DNA of 64,000 bases from positions 1-64,000 of the forward strand of contig WSLY01000005.1 in assembly GCA_013316825.1 (NCBI GenBank), written 5' to 3'. The notes under the pieces were generated by a model. That model was not told where the DNA came from. It did not search any database and saw only the letters and a list, made by a program, of their open reading frames with translations. The translations under genes and the position numbers were made by a program. Of this stretch, positions 1-9,143 are shown in pieces (within the stretch, counting starts at the first letter, position 1; every line of letters starts with the position of its first letter). This DNA is from Lachnospiraceae bacterium. GTDB taxonomy: Bacteria; Bacillota; Clostridia; Lachnospirales; Lachnospiraceae.

Positions 1-1
1 G

Positions 2-2380
2 CAGCAGAAATTTGATGCCATTATCAATCTGCGTCTGTCCCAGTTAAAAGGAATTGAGCGGCGTACGCCGGCGGCGGAGAGCGTATATGGGGAAGAACTC
101 ATGGAGGAGCTGGCTATAAGCGCCGGTATCAGAGAGTTTTCCTTTTTGGCAATTTATGCGGAAGATGGTTCTTGTGAAGTGATTTATGGCGTTCCGGTGG
201 AAATTGAGGAGGAGCAGAACTTTTGGAATTCTTTGAAAGACAGCGGTGACTGTGTGACGAACGGTGTAGCGGAGAATGGAGAGAGGCTGCTGCTTCTTGG
301 TTGTGAGGCGGATTATCCCATGCAGGGCGGACAGACCGGTTTTGCCCTTGTGGGAGGGCTTCCTATGAGCTATCTGCAGGAAACAATGGTGTTGGAGGGG
401 GATGAAGGTATTATGTACTCCCACATTATCCACAGTGACGGAAGCTTTGTGGTCAGAAGCGGGGAGGCTTACAGAGACAGTTACTTTGAACGTATCAAGG
501 AAGAGTTTCAGGAATATGGCGGAAAGACGCCGGAGCAGTATGAAAAAGAAATCATGGAGGCGATAGCGTCAGAAAAAGAGTATGCCAACATTGTCATGAT
601 TGAAGGAGAGCGCAGACATATGTACTGCTCGCCCCTTACGAATACATCATGGTATCTGGTGAGCATTATGCCAAACGGTATACTGGATGCGGCGATTGCG
701 CATCTTGGCAGCCAGCGTTCCCGCACCATGCTGTTTTCCTGCTGTGCCGTGCTTGTCGGCGTATTGATTATGTTTGTCTTGTACTATAAAATATCCAGAC
801 ATCAGATGGCTATGCTGGAAGAGGCAAAAAATGAGGCAAATAAGGCGAGCAAGGCCAAGAGTGAGTTCCTTTCCAATATGAGCCATGATATCCGCACACC
901 TATGAACGGCATCGTGGGAATGACGGCGATTGCCATGACCAATATGGACGATATGCAGAAGGTGCATGACTGCCTGCGAAAGATAGCCCTTTCCAGCAAG
1001 CATCTGCTTGGGCTTATCAACGACGTGCTGGATATGTCCAAGATAGAGAGCGGCAAATTGTCTTTGAATATGGATAAGCTGTCTTTGCGGGAGGCGATGG
1101 AAAGCATTGTCAACATTGTACAGCCGCAGATTAAATCGCGAAACCAGCATTTTGATATTTTTATACAGGAAATTGCGTGTGAGGATGTCTACTGCGACAG
1201 CGTACGCTTAAATCAGATATTGATAAATCTCTTGTCCAACGCAGTAAAGTTTACGCCGGAGGAAGGGATTATTAACGTATATTTGCAGCAGGAGCCTTCT
1301 CCTTTAGGAGAAAAGTATATTCGCTGTCATTTCAGGGTGAAGGATAACGGTATCGGCATGGACCCTGAGTTCCAAAAGAATGTTTTCGATACCTTTACAA
1401 GGGCGGATGATTCGGCGGTACAGAAAATTGAGGGTACCGGTCTTGGCATGGCGATTACCAAGGCAATCGTGGAGGCAATGAAGGGTACCATCGAGTTGAC
1501 TAGCGCGCCGGGACAGGGAAGTGAATTCCATATTACGCTGGATTTGGAAAAGGCGATTGTGCAGGAAGCGGATATGGTACTGCCGCCTTGGAAGCTTTTG
1601 GTGGTTGACAACAACGAAGACCTTTGCCGCAGTGCGATTTCTACCTTAAAAGAAATCGGCGCGCAGGCAGAGTATGCGCTGTCGGGAGCTGCAGCGGTAG
1701 ATATGGTAGAGAAGCATCACAAGACCGGCGACGATTACCAGATTGTTCTTTTGGACTGGAAGATGCCGGAAATGGACGGTATGCAGACGGCGCGGGAGAT
1801 AAGAAAGCGTGTTGGAGAGGATGTGACAATTCTCATTATTTCCGCCTATGACTGGAGTGACATTGAGGATGAGGCAAAGGCAGCGGGAGCGCAGGGCTTT
1901 ATTTCCAAGCCGCTCTTTAAGTCCAATTTATATCTGGGATTAAGCCGTTTCTTTGAGGGAGAAAAACGAGAGGAAACGGAAGAGGCGTCTCCTATGCATT
2001 TTGCAGGAAAGCGTATTCTGCTGGCGGAAGATAATGATTTGAACTGGGAAATTGCAGAGGAGCTTCTTTCAGAGGCTGGATTTGAACTGGAGCGGGCAGA
2101 AAACGGGCAGGTCTGCGTCGATATGTTCGAGGCATCGGCGGTTGGCTATTATGACATCGTGCTGATGGATATCCGTATGCCGGTGATGAACGGTTATGAT
2201 GCGGCAAAATGCATCAGGGGGCTTCATCGGGCGGATGCCAAGCTGCCGATTATTGCTATGACGGCGGATGCTTTTTCTGACGACATCCAGCGCAGTATAG
2301 AGAGCGGCATGAATGCGCATATAGCGAAGCCCATTGATGTGGGGCAGGTGCTGCAGCAGATAAAAAAATATTTGGGATAA
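2..2380 (+). CDS. Hybrid sensor histidine kinase with two receiver domains, 5' end outside the window
   Basis: The frame is open from the first bases, so the true start lies upstream; the ATG at 101 is internal or alternative. About 790 residues are visible. An N-terminal extracytoplasmic sensor (Cache-like in layout, inferred) is followed by a membrane segment at about 721-795. A HisKA domain has the H box SHDIRTPMNG (phospho-His codon near 885). The HATPase_c domain has the N box NQILINLLSNAVKF (about 1213-1254), DNGIGM and GTGLGMAI. Two receivers follow: the first with LLDWKMPEMDG near 1750, the second with LMDIRMPVMNG near 2161; both have the conserved Lys (ISKPL, IAKPI). This is a phosphorelay-type membrane kinase. 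No separate output gene is adjacent; the next genes (degenerate EAL-HDOD protein, chemoreceptor) suggest a signalling cluster. The ligand cannot be told from sequence. Confidence 0.93.
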   Translation, partial: QQKFDAIINLRLSQLKGIERRTPAAESVYGEELMEELAISAGIREFSFLAIYAEDGSCEVIYGVPVEIEEEQNFWNSLKDSGDCVTNGVAENGERLLLLGCEADYPMQGGQTGFALVGGLPMSYLQETMVLEGDEGIMYSHIIHSDGSFVVRSGEAYRDSYFERIKEEFQEYGGKTPEQYEKEIMEAIASEKEYANIVMIEGERRHMYCSPLTNTSWYLVSIMPNGILDAAIAHLGSQRSRTMLFSCCAVLVGVLIMFVLYYKISRHQMAMLEEAKNEANKASKAKSEFLSNMSHDIRTPMNGIVGMTAIAMTNMDDMQKVHDCLRKIALSSKHLLGLINDVLDMSKIESGKLSLNMDKLSLREAMESIVNIVQPQIKSRNQHFDIFIQEIACEDVYCDSVRLNQILINLLSNAVKFTPEEGIINVYLQQEPSPLGEKYIRCHFRVKDNGIGMDPEFQKNVFDTFTRADDSAVQKIEGTGLGMAITKAIVEAMKGTIELTSAPGQGSEFHITLDLEKAIVQEADMVLPPWKLLVVDNNEDLCRSAISTLKEIGAQAEYALSGAAAVDMVEKHHKTGDDYQIVLLDWKMPEMDGMQTAREIRKRVGEDVTILIISAYDWSDIEDEAKAAGAQGFISKPLFKSNLYLGLSRFFEGEKREETEEASPMHFAGKRILLAEDNDLNWEIAEELLSEAGFELERAENGQVCVDMFEASAVGYYDIVLMDIRMPVMNGYDAAKCIRGLHRADAKLPIIAMTADAFSDDIQRSIESGMNAHIAKPIDVGQVLQQIKKYLG

Positions 2381-2387
2381 TCCGGAG

Positions 2388-2413
2388 AAACGACCGTGGC
2401 AGCGGTCGTTTTT
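2388..2413 (+). terminator. Intrinsic terminator after the hybrid kinase
   Basis: A stem of CGACCG (2391-2396) and CGGTCG (2403-2408), extended by flanking A/T pairs, has a 6-nt loop and is followed directly by TTTTT. It lies 8 bases after the stop codon. Confidence 0.85.
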
Positions 2414-2468
2414 CCTTAAAAAAGGCGCGCTGCAGAAAAAACGGCAGAAAGGCTTTTGTAAAAATTTG

Positions 2469-2497
2469 TATGCAAGTTTTTTATTGTGTGTTATAAT
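2469..2497 (+). promoter_or_regulatory. Probable promoter for the EAL-HDOD / chemoreceptor pair
   Basis: A perfect -10 (TATAAT, 2492-2497) lies in an AT-rich stretch; the -35 at a 17-bp spacing (TATGCA) is poor. A leader hairpin follows at 2518-2544. Confidence 0.45.
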
Positions 2498-2517
2498 AGA
2501 TGAAACCATTATGATAC

Positions 2518-2544
2518 GCTAGAATCAAAGATTCTTCCGATAGC
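2518..2544 (+). promoter_or_regulatory. Leader stem-loop upstream of the EAL-HDOD gene
   Basis: AGAATC (2521-2526) pairs with GATTCT (2530-2535) over an AAA loop, and flanking GCT/AGC can extend the stem after an internal loop. No T-run follows, so it is not a terminator. It does not match the c-di-GMP-I or -II consensus. Its role is unknown. Confidence 0.35.
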
Positions 2545-2573
2545 AAGTCCATACATAGAAAAGGAGAGGTATT

Positions 2574-3800
2574 ATGCTTGTAACATTGATTCCTTTATTT
2601 GATGAGAATATGACGGTGAGTGCATATTCTCTCTTTTCCCAAAAAAAGAATTATTTTCTGAATCCGAGTCTCTTAGGAGCAGGCTTTCATGACGGGGCTG
2701 CCTATGTAGATGGTTTGGAGCTCATACAGAATATGGGAATTGAAACGCTGTCGGCTGACAAGGAGGTATTCATACCGGTGGGAAATATATCTATATTTTC
2801 CGATATCAGCGGACAGTGCGATGCACCGCATGAAAGACTGGTCCTTCTGATTGACAATACGATTCCGCCCGAAGAGTCCTATATTCGCAGGCTCAGGGAG
2901 CTAAAAGCGGACGGCTATAAGCTTGCCATGCGAAAGTTGGAAGTGGCAAAATTTGAAGCATACAGGGAAATCATGCTGCTTCTCGATTATATGCTTTTGG
3001 ATCACAAAAAAATCGATATCAGCAAGGCTAAGATTTATTTTAGCAAGATATATCCGAATATCAAGCTTTGTGCAGGCAATATTGAAAGTATGGAAATCTA
3101 TGAACAGTTAAAGGAAGACGGCGGCTATCAGCTCTATGAAGGAAAATTTTTCAGAATGCCTATCAACAAGGGCGAGCATGAAGTATCGCCGTTAAAGGTC
3201 AACTATATTCATTTGCTGAATATGGTGAACAGCCCCGACTTTGAACTGACGGAGGCGGCGGATGTCATCGGAAGAGATACGGCGCTTGTGATTTCCCTCC
3301 TTAAAATGGTAAACAGGATGACGGTGAATTCACAAATCAAATCGATTCGTCATGCGGCAGCCATGCTTGGCGAAAAAGAGCTGCGGAAGTGGCTGACAAC
3401 AGCGGTGGCAGGCGAGCTTTACACGGATAAGCCCAACGAAATCACGCGTCTTTCCCTGCTGCGTGCGCGCTTTGCCGAAAACCTTGCGCCGGTGTTCGCA
3501 CTTGCTATCCAGTCCTCAGAGCTGTTCCTGATGGGTCTTTTCTCCGTGCTGGATGTGATTTTGGATATTCCAATGGCGGAAGCACTGGATATTGTCAAGG
3601 TATCCAAGAATATCAGAAATGCCTTGATTGAGAAAAAAGGTCCTTTTGCGCTGGTACAGGAATTTATTACCCAGTATGAGAATGCAAACTGGCAGGAGGT
3701 TTCCCGCCTGATGATACTGCACAATATTGATATGCAGCAGGTATATGATGCCTATATCAATTCCCTCAAGTGGTATCGGGAAATGGTATATGGCAATTAA
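2574..3800 (+). CDS. YuxH-type degenerate EAL plus HDOD domain signalling protein
   Basis: This 408-residue cytoplasmic protein has the architecture of the YuxH family. The first roughly 190 residues have an EAL-like alternating pattern but no recognisable EAL signature, so c-di-GMP hydrolysis is unlikely. An HDOD domain covers about residues 200-390; HDOD domains resemble HD domains but lack the metal-binding HD pair, consistent with what is seen here. Such proteins are regarded as signalling scaffolds. The start is supported by AAAGGAGAGG 5-6 bases upstream. The gene lies between a terminator and a chemoreceptor 59 bp downstream, and the two are probably cotranscribed. Its output partner is unknown. 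Confidence 0.8.
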   Translation: MLVTLIPLFDENMTVSAYSLFSQKKNYFLNPSLLGAGFHDGAAYVDGLELIQNMGIETLSADKEVFIPVGNISIFSDISGQCDAPHERLVLLIDNTIPPEESYIRRLRELKADGYKLAMRKLEVAKFEAYREIMLLLDYMLLDHKKIDISKAKIYFSKIYPNIKLCAGNIESMEIYEQLKEDGGYQLYEGKFFRMPINKGEHEVSPLKVNYIHLLNMVNSPDFELTEAADVIGRDTALVISLLKMVNRMTVNSQIKSIRHAAAMLGEKELRKWLTTAVAGELYTDKPNEITRLSLLRARFAENLAPVFALAIQSSELFLMGLFSVLDVILDIPMAEALDIVKVSKNIRNALIEKKGPFALVQEFITQYENANWQEVSRLMILHNIDMQQVYDAYINSLKWYREMVYGN

Positions 3801-3859
3801 GGCTGTCAATGATAGCTTCAGATGGGAAAGTATGTTGGAAAAAGAAAGGAAAAATAGTC

Positions 3860-5152
3860 ATGGGAATAAAGAAATTTGTATCAAAGCTGCGTAATTACAA
3901 TATAGAAAGAAAGCTGAACCGTATATTCAGCGTTATTATCGGCGTATTTTTAATCAGTACCATTATGGGAGTGGCAGGATTATTTGTGGCGGATTCCATG
4001 CTGTCCAGAATTATATCAGTCGTGATATTAATTGTATTGAGCGGTTTTGGAATCGTGCTTACCTACGTATTGGGAAAGGCATTGTCAGTAGAATTGGTAA
4101 AGCCGATTAAGGACTTGGAAAATGCGGCGGTACAGCTTGCGGCGGGCAAGTTTGACTTTGAGCTTGATTACGAAGCGCAGGACGAGCTTGGAGTCGTATC
4201 TGACAGGTTCAGGGTGACAAGCCAGAGGTTACATAATGTCGTTTCCGATTTGAATTATATTATCGGCGAGTTTGCGGTTGGCAATTTTGACGTTCACTCG
4301 AAGCAAAAGGAGTCCTATGTGGGAGATTTTCAGCTTATTATGGAGCAGCTTGTGAAAACAGTGCGCCAGATAAGCGATACGCTGCGTTCCGTCAATGAGA
4401 CGTCCGAGCAGGTGGCGGACGGCGCGGCACAGCTTGCTGAAAGCTCACAGGATATTGCGCAGGGCGCTTCTGAGCAGGCTGCCGCAGTAGAGGAGCTGCT
4501 TGCCACGGTGACGGAAGTGACCGAGCAGGTGACGGAAAATACCAAGACAACCGACAGGGTGCACGACAAGGCGAAACAGGTAGGTGAGGAAGCAGAAATC
4601 AGCCGGAAGAAGATGGAGGCGCTGACACATGCAATGCAGCGGATTTCCGAGACTTCCAAAGAAATAGAAAATGTGATTTTAGAGATAGACGGTATTGCGG
4701 CGCAGACGAACCTGCTTTCCTTAAATGCTTCCATTGAGGCGGCGCGGGCAGGTGATGCCGGTAAGGGATTTGCTGTTGTGGCAGAGCAGATTAGAAAGTT
4801 GGCGGAGGACAGCTCTGCATCTGCAGATGCTTCCAAGAAGCTTTTGGAAAATTCTCTGCGCGAGGTGGACGGCGGCAATCGCATTACCTCCGAGACGGCA
4901 GAGTCGCTCAACAATGTGATTAATGAGCTGGAGAAAATCATTGTGGATGTGGACGGTATTCGGATTGCTTCTGACAGACAGGCTGTTTCTGTAAAAGAAA
5001 TTGAAAAAGGTGTGGAACAGATTAACGAAGTCATTCAGACAAACTCGGCGGCTTCGGAGGAAGCTTCGGCGACGAGTGAAGAGTTGTCCGCAGAGGCACA
5101 GACTCTTGATACTCTTGTGGGCCGCTTTAAGCTGCGGGCAGCAGAGGTATAA
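3860..5152 (+). CDS. Methyl-accepting chemotaxis protein without an extracellular sensor domain
   Basis: The ATG at 3860 was chosen because AGAAAGGA precedes it and the protein (430 residues) then opens with a basic amphipathic stretch before the membrane. Two transmembrane helices (about residues 21-43 and 51-72) are separated by only a few residues, so there is no extracellular ligand domain. A HAMP domain (about 73-125) follows, then a long helical signalling domain whose hairpin tip contains [20 protein letters not shown] (about 4684-4743). No C-terminal CheR-tethering pentapeptide is evident. It would feed the CheA/CheW array while sensing membrane state, intracellular signals or a partner protein. 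It lies 59 bp after the EAL-HDOD gene, probably in one transcript. Confidence 0.92.
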   Translation: MGIKKFVSKLRNYNIERKLNRIFSVIIGVFLISTIMGVAGLFVADSMLSRIISVVILIVLSGFGIVLTYVLGKALSVELVKPIKDLENAAVQLAAGKFDFELDYEAQDELGVVSDRFRVTSQRLHNVVSDLNYIIGEFAVGNFDVHSKQKESYVGDFQLIMEQLVKTVRQISDTLRSVNETSEQVADGAAQLAESSQDIAQGASEQAAAVEELLATVTEVTEQVTENTKTTDRVHDKAKQVGEEAEISRKKMEALTHAMQRISETSKEIENVILEIDGIAAQTNLLSLNASIEAARAGDAGKGFAVVAEQIRKLAEDSSASADASKKLLENSLREVDGGNRITSETAESLNNVINELEKIIVDVDGIRIASDRQAVSVKEIEKGVEQINEVIQTNSAASEEASATSEELSAEAQTLDTLVGRFKLRAAEV

Positions 5153-5153
5153 G

Positions 5154-5204
5154 GTTGAAAGAAAAGCACTTTCAACTGTTGAATTTGAGTCCGCCAAAGC
5201 GGAC
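5154..5204 (+). promoter_or_regulatory. Two consecutive hairpins between the chemoreceptor and lepA
   Basis: GTTGAAAG (5154-5161) pairs with CTTTCAAC (5169-5176), and GTCCGC (5189-5194) pairs with GCGGAC (5199-5204). Neither is followed by a T-run, so they may be weak terminators or mRNA-processing barriers between unrelated genes. Confidence 0.4.
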
Positions 5205-5238
5205 ATGGGGTATAAAATAATAAAAGAGGATTTTGTAT

Positions 5239-7056
5239 ATGTCAGGCATTGACCAGAGTAAAATACGCAATTTTTGTATTGTTGCCCATATTGACCATGG
5301 AAAATCCACGCTTGCCGACAGGATTATCGAGCATACCGGTCTTTTGACAAGCCGCGAAATGCAGGCGCAGGTACTGGATAATATGGAGCTTGAGCGGGAG
5401 CGGGGCATTACCATAAAAGCACAGGCAGTACGCACGGTTTATCGTGCACAAGATGGGGAAGAATACATTTTCAACCTGATTGATACGCCCGGGCATGTGG
5501 ATTTCAATTATGAGGTAAGCCGTTCTCTTGCAGCGTGCGACGGCGCTATTTTAGTGGTGGATGCGGCGCAGGGAATTGAGGCGCAGACGCTTGCCAATGT
5601 TTACCTTGCTTTGGACCATGATTTAGATGTTTTTCCCGTTATCAACAAAATTGACCTTCCCAGCGCACAGCCGGAGAAAGTGATTGCAGAAATAGAAGAT
5701 GTGATTGGAATCGAGGCGCAGGATGCGCCTCTGATTTCTGCGAAAAACGGGATTGGAATTGAAGAAGTTCTGGAAGCTGTTGTACACAAGATTCCGGCGC
5801 CGGGCGGCGATGTGGAAGCGCCCCTTAAGGCGCTTATTTTTGATTCTGTCTATGACTCTTACAAGGGCGTCATTGTGTTTGTCAGAGTCAAGGAAGGAAG
5901 TGTAAGGAAGGGCACGCGTATCAGGATGATGGCGACGGGGGCAACGCAAGAGGTTGTGGAAGTCGGATATTTTGGCGCGGGACAATTTATTCCTTGTGAT
6001 GAGCTATCCGCAGGTATGGTGGGGTATATCACTGCCTCCATCAAAAATGTGAAAGATACGGCGGTTGGCGACACGGTTACGGACGCGGACAATCCTTGTG
6101 CGGAGCCGCTGCCAGGCTATAAAAAAGTAAATTCCATGGTATACTGCGGCATGTATCCGGCAGATGGCGCAAAATACCCTGATTTACGGGATGCATTGGA
6201 AAAGTTAAAGCTGAATGACGCCTCTCTTCATTATGAGCCGGAGACCTCGATTGCACTTGGCTTTGGCTTCCGTTGTGGATTTTTGGGGCTTCTGCATCTG
6301 GAAATTATTCAGGAGAGGCTGGAGAGGGAGTATAATCTGGATTTGGTGACAACGGCGCCGGGCGTTGTGTATAAGGTGCATTGTACCAATGGAGATATGA
6401 TAGAGCTGACCAATCCCTCCAATCTGCCGGACCCTTCCGTGATTGATTTTATGGAAGAGCCGATTGTCAGCGCAGAGATTATGGTTACGACAGAATTTAT
6501 CGGCTCCATTATGGAGCTTTGTCAGGAGAGGCGCGGCAAGTATCTGGGCATGGAATACCTGGAAGAGACAAGGGCGCTTCTTCGCTATGAATTGCCTTTG
6601 AACGAGATTATCTATGATTTTTTCGATGCGTTGAAATCCCGCTCCAGAGGCTATGCTTCCTTTGATTATGACTTGAAGGGTTATGAACAGTCCAGCTTGG
6701 TAAAGCTTGATATTCTGATTAATCGGGAAGAGGTGGACGCGCTGTCTTTTATTGTACATGCGGACAGTGCCTATGAGCGCGGTCGTAAAATGTGTGAAAA
6801 GCTGAAGGATGAAATTCCGCGCCATCTGTTTGAGATTCCCATTCAGGCGGCTGTAGGCGGCAAAATTATTGCGAGGGAGACCGTAAAAGCAATGCGCAAG
6901 GATGTACTTGCCAAATGTTATGGCGGTGATATCACTCGTAAGAAAAAGCTTTTGGAAAAACAGAAAGAGGGCAAAAAGCGGATGCGTCAGATTGGCAGTG
7001 TGGAGGTTCCGCAAAAAGCGTTTATGAGTGTTCTAAAGCTCGACGACAGAAGATAA
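5239..7056 (+). CDS. lepA: Elongation factor 4 (back-translocating GTPase LepA)
   Basis: A translational GTPase of 605 residues that acts on stalled or mistranslocated ribosomes. The G motifs are AHIDHGKST (G1), DTPGHVD (G3) and NKID (G4). The order after the G domain is that of LepA rather than EF-G: domain II, an EF-G_C-like fold ([16 protein letters not shown]) and a basic C-terminal LepA domain with the [20 protein letters not shown] signature. The ATG at 5239 sits 8 bases after AGAGGA; an in-frame TTG two codons upstream is less likely. hemW follows after 3 bases, the usual lepA-hemW arrangement in Firmicutes. Confidence 0.98.
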   Translation: MSGIDQSKIRNFCIVAHIDHGKSTLADRIIEHTGLLTSREMQAQVLDNMELERERGITIKAQAVRTVYRAQDGEEYIFNLIDTPGHVDFNYEVSRSLAACDGAILVVDAAQGIEAQTLANVYLALDHDLDVFPVINKIDLPSAQPEKVIAEIEDVIGIEAQDAPLISAKNGIGIEEVLEAVVHKIPAPGGDVEAPLKALIFDSVYDSYKGVIVFVRVKEGSVRKGTRIRMMATGATQEVVEVGYFGAGQFIPCDELSAGMVGYITASIKNVKDTAVGDTVTDADNPCAEPLPGYKKVNSMVYCGMYPADGAKYPDLRDALEKLKLNDASLHYEPETSIALGFGFRCGFLGLLHLEIIQERLEREYNLDLVTTAPGVVYKVHCTNGDMIELTNPSNLPDPSVIDFMEEPIVSAEIMVTTEFIGSIMELCQERRGKYLGMEYLEETRALLRYELPLNEIIYDFFDALKSRSRGYASFDYDLKGYEQSSLVKLDILINREEVDALSFIVHADSAYERGRKMCEKLKDEIPRHLFEIPIQAAVGGKIIARETVKAMRKDVLAKCYGGDITRKKKLLEKQKEGKKRMRQIGSVEVPQKAFMSVLKLDDRR

Positions 7057-7059
7057 TCT

Positions 7060-8250
7060 ATGAAGAAACCTATCAGTATCTATATTCATATTCCATTTTG
7101 TATCAAAAAATGTCAATATTGCGATTTCCTTTCTGCGCCGGCGGACAGCCGGACGCAGGAAGAATATTTGCGTGCGCTTGAGGGTGAAATACGAAAGAAG
7201 GCGGCGGCTTACAGGGATTATACGGTAAAGACTGTCTATATCGGAGGAGGAACGCCCACAGCGGTTCCGTACGAAAAGCTCTGTCACGTGCTGGAAGTGC
7301 TATGGCAGGCTTTTTCCATAGGGGAAGAGCAGCCCATGGAGAGAAAAATATCCATGGAAGTGGAGATTTCCATGGAAGCAAATCCGGGGACTGTGAGCGG
7401 GGAAGCTCTTCGGGAATATCGCAGGGCAGGAATCAACCGTCTCAGTATCGGGCTGCAGTCGGCAGACGACAGAGAGCTTGCGCGGCTGGGCAGAATACAC
7501 AGCTACGCGGATTTTTTGGAGACATATTCGCTGGCGGTACAGGCAGGCTTTCAAAATATTAATGTGGATTTGATGGCTGCGCTGCCAAAGCAGAAGCCGC
7601 GGGACTATGCGGATACGGTGAAAAAGGTGCTTTTTCTTGCGCCGAAACCGACTCATATTTCTGCTTATAGCCTGATTATCGAAGAGGGGACTCCCTTTTA
7701 TGAAAAATACGGTTTGGAGTGGGAACGCAGGGAGCGTACGGGCGAGACGCCCTTACATCTGCCGTCGGAGGAAGAGGAGAGGGAGATGTATAGGATAACG
7801 GAAAAGCTGCTTAAAGAGGCAGGCTATCACAGGTATGAAATCTCCAATTACAGCCTATCCGGTTATGAATGCCGCCATAACAAGGTGTACTGGCAGCGGG
7901 GTGATTACGTGGGCTTTGGCCTGGGGGCGGCTTCCATGGTAGAAAATATCCGTTTTCGAAATACACCGGATTTGCCGTGCTATTTGCGGGAAGAAGAAAA
8001 GACAGTGGAGCGGATGCCGCTTACGCAGAAAGAGCAGATGGAGGAATTTATGTTTTTGGGGCTGCGTCTTACAGAAGGCGTGGAGAAAAAGGCATTTCGA
8101 GAATATTTTGGGGTTCCTATAGAAGAAATATACGGCAGCGTGATAGAGGAAAATGCGAGGAAAGGGCTGCTGAAAGCCGGAGACAGGATATCGCTGACGA
8201 AAAAAGGGACGGACCTTGGCAGCTACGTGTCAGCGCAGTTCTTGCAATAG
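7060..8250 (+). CDS. hemW: HemW-type radical SAM protein (heme chaperone family)
   Basis: This 396-residue protein carries the radical SAM CX3CX2C cluster (Cys14, Cys18, Cys21 in IPFCIKKCQYCDF) and the GGGTPT SAM-binding motif. The HNKVYWQRGDYVGFGLGA stretch is characteristic of HemW rather than true coproporphyrinogen dehydrogenase HemN. HemW is viewed as a heme-trafficking protein; older annotation calls it an oxygen-independent coproporphyrinogen III oxidase-like protein. The start is 3 bases after the lepA stop, suggesting translational coupling. A second radical SAM paralogue of the HemZ type lies at 48754. Confidence 0.93.
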   Translation: MKKPISIYIHIPFCIKKCQYCDFLSAPADSRTQEEYLRALEGEIRKKAAAYRDYTVKTVYIGGGTPTAVPYEKLCHVLEVLWQAFSIGEEQPMERKISMEVEISMEANPGTVSGEALREYRRAGINRLSIGLQSADDRELARLGRIHSYADFLETYSLAVQAGFQNINVDLMAALPKQKPRDYADTVKKVLFLAPKPTHISAYSLIIEEGTPFYEKYGLEWERRERTGETPLHLPSEEEEREMYRITEKLLKEAGYHRYEISNYSLSGYECRHNKVYWQRGDYVGFGLGAASMVENIRFRNTPDLPCYLREEEKTVERMPLTQKEQMEEFMFLGLRLTEGVEKKAFREYFGVPIEEIYGSVIEENARKGLLKAGDRISLTKKGTDLGSYVSAQFLQ

Positions 8251-8257
8251 GAAAAGC

Positions 8258-8285
8258 ACAAGAACCCTTTCTTGCACATAGAATA
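8258..8285 (+). promoter_or_regulatory. Possible mother-cell sigma (SigE/SigK-like) promoter of sigK
   Basis: CATAGAATA (8277-8285) fits the CATANNNTA -10 of SigK-type promoters and is close to the SigE form. An AC at 8258-8259 lies 17 bp upstream, where SigK promoters carry a minimal AC -35. Transcription of sigK by SigE and SigK is known in Bacillus; applying it here is inference. Confidence 0.35.
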
Positions 8286-8311
8286 TAATAAATCTGCTTT
8301 TGGGGGCTGTC

Positions 8312-8941
8312 TTGAAGACATTTAAGAAACCTTTGTCGTCAGAAGAGGAAGCCTGTTATATTCACTTGATGAAAGAGGGAAGCAGTGAAGAAGCCGAAGA
8401 TGCCAGAGAGATTCTGATTGAGCGTAATTTAAGGCTGGTAGCACATATTGCAAAAAAATATCAGAATGTGGAAGAGGACATGGAAGATTTGATTTCCATT
8501 GGCACCATCGGGCTGATAAAGGCGGTGGAAACCTTCGACGCAGGAAAGGGGAGACTTGCCACCTATGCATGTCGCTGTATAGACAACGAACTTCTGATGA
8601 TGCTCAGGGCAAGAAAAAAGACGGCTAGGGAGATTTCGCTTTATGAGCCGATAGGGACGGATAAGGAAGGAAATGAAATCAATCTTCTGGATGTGATTGA
8701 GGGGCAGCAGATTGAAGTGGTTGACAGAATTTCCTTATATGAGGATTTGCAGAGGCTGTTTGGTCTGCTGGACGAATGCCTGACGGACAGAGAGAAAGAA
8801 ATTTTGTTTTTGCGGTACGGGCTTAGCACGGGCAAGGAGGTTACACAGAGTGAAATAGGAAAAAAGCTGGGTATTTCCCGCAGCTATGTGTCGAGGATAG
8901 AAAAGAAAGCTTTAGGAAAGCTGCGGGAGAAATTTAAGTAG
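8312..8941 (+). CDS. sigK: RNA polymerase sigma-K factor (late mother-cell sporulation sigma)
   Basis: A sigma-70 family protein of 209 residues. Region 2 includes IERNLRLVAHIAKKYQN, EDLISIGTIGLIKAVETFD and the -10 recognition helix. EPIGTDKEGNEINLLDVI is a SigE/SigK hallmark, and region 4 ends with GISRSYVSRIEKKALGKLRE. The gene is contiguous, with no skin-type interruption. An in-frame TTG exists at 8300, but the TTG at 8312 follows a GGGGG run at a usable distance and fits the putative promoter better. No long pro-sequence of the Bacillus kind is seen; only about 7 residues precede the conserved part, so activation may not depend on cleavage by SpoIVFB. This gene marks the organism as a spore former. 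Confidence 0.9.
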   Translation: MKTFKKPLSSEEEACYIHLMKEGSSEEAEDAREILIERNLRLVAHIAKKYQNVEEDMEDLISIGTIGLIKAVETFDAGKGRLATYACRCIDNELLMMLRARKKTAREISLYEPIGTDKEGNEINLLDVIEGQQIEVVDRISLYEDLQRLFGLLDECLTDREKEILFLRYGLSTGKEVTQSEIGKKLGISRSYVSRIEKKALGKLREKFK

Positions 8942-8961
8942 GATTAGACGATGGAAAAGGG

Positions 8962-9035
8962 AAAGAGTGCTGAAAAGGGAGGTGAAGTCAGACTGCCGAA
9001 AAAGCCGGATCTGACGCTCACTCTCTTTTTGTTTT
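8962..9035 (+). terminator. Bipartite intrinsic terminator after sigK
   Basis: An outer stem AGAGTG (8964-8969)/CACTCT (9019-9024) and an inner stem GTCAGA (8987-8992)/TCTGAC (9010-9015) are followed by CTTTTTGTTTT. The stem is interrupted but the T-run is convincing. Confidence 0.65.
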
Positions 9036-9051
9036 GAGGAAGCCAAAGGGC

Positions 9052-9079
9052 TTGACAATCAAAAGCGCTTTTGTAAAAT
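9052..9079 (+). promoter_or_regulatory. Promoter with embedded LacI/CcpA-type operator for the GH26-GH32 genes
   Basis: The -35 TTGACA (9052-9057) and -10 TAAAAT (9074-9079) are 16 bp apart. The spacer holds a perfect 14-bp palindrome, CAAAAGCGCTTTTG (9060-9073), with the central CG typical of LacI-family operators and close to the cre consensus of CcpA. A protein bound there would block RNA polymerase, consistent with carbon-source control. No LacI-family gene is in the window. Confidence 0.7.
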
Positions 9080-9143
9080 AAAATACATAAAGCAATCGGT
9101 TACTTACTAAGCACAACCAATATACAAAAAGCAGGAGGGATTT

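Noticed and set aside
4330..5034. A 234-codon Ser/Ala-rich minus-strand ORF
   Set aside because: It mirrors the chemoreceptor signalling domain and has no ribosome binding site.
6205..7014. A 269-codon minus-strand ORF under lepA
   Set aside because: It is a shadow of lepA, which is unambiguous on the plus strand.
8951..9037. A 28-codon ORF with an ATG just after sigK
   Set aside because: It has no ribosome binding site and most of it lies in the sigK terminator stem and T-run.
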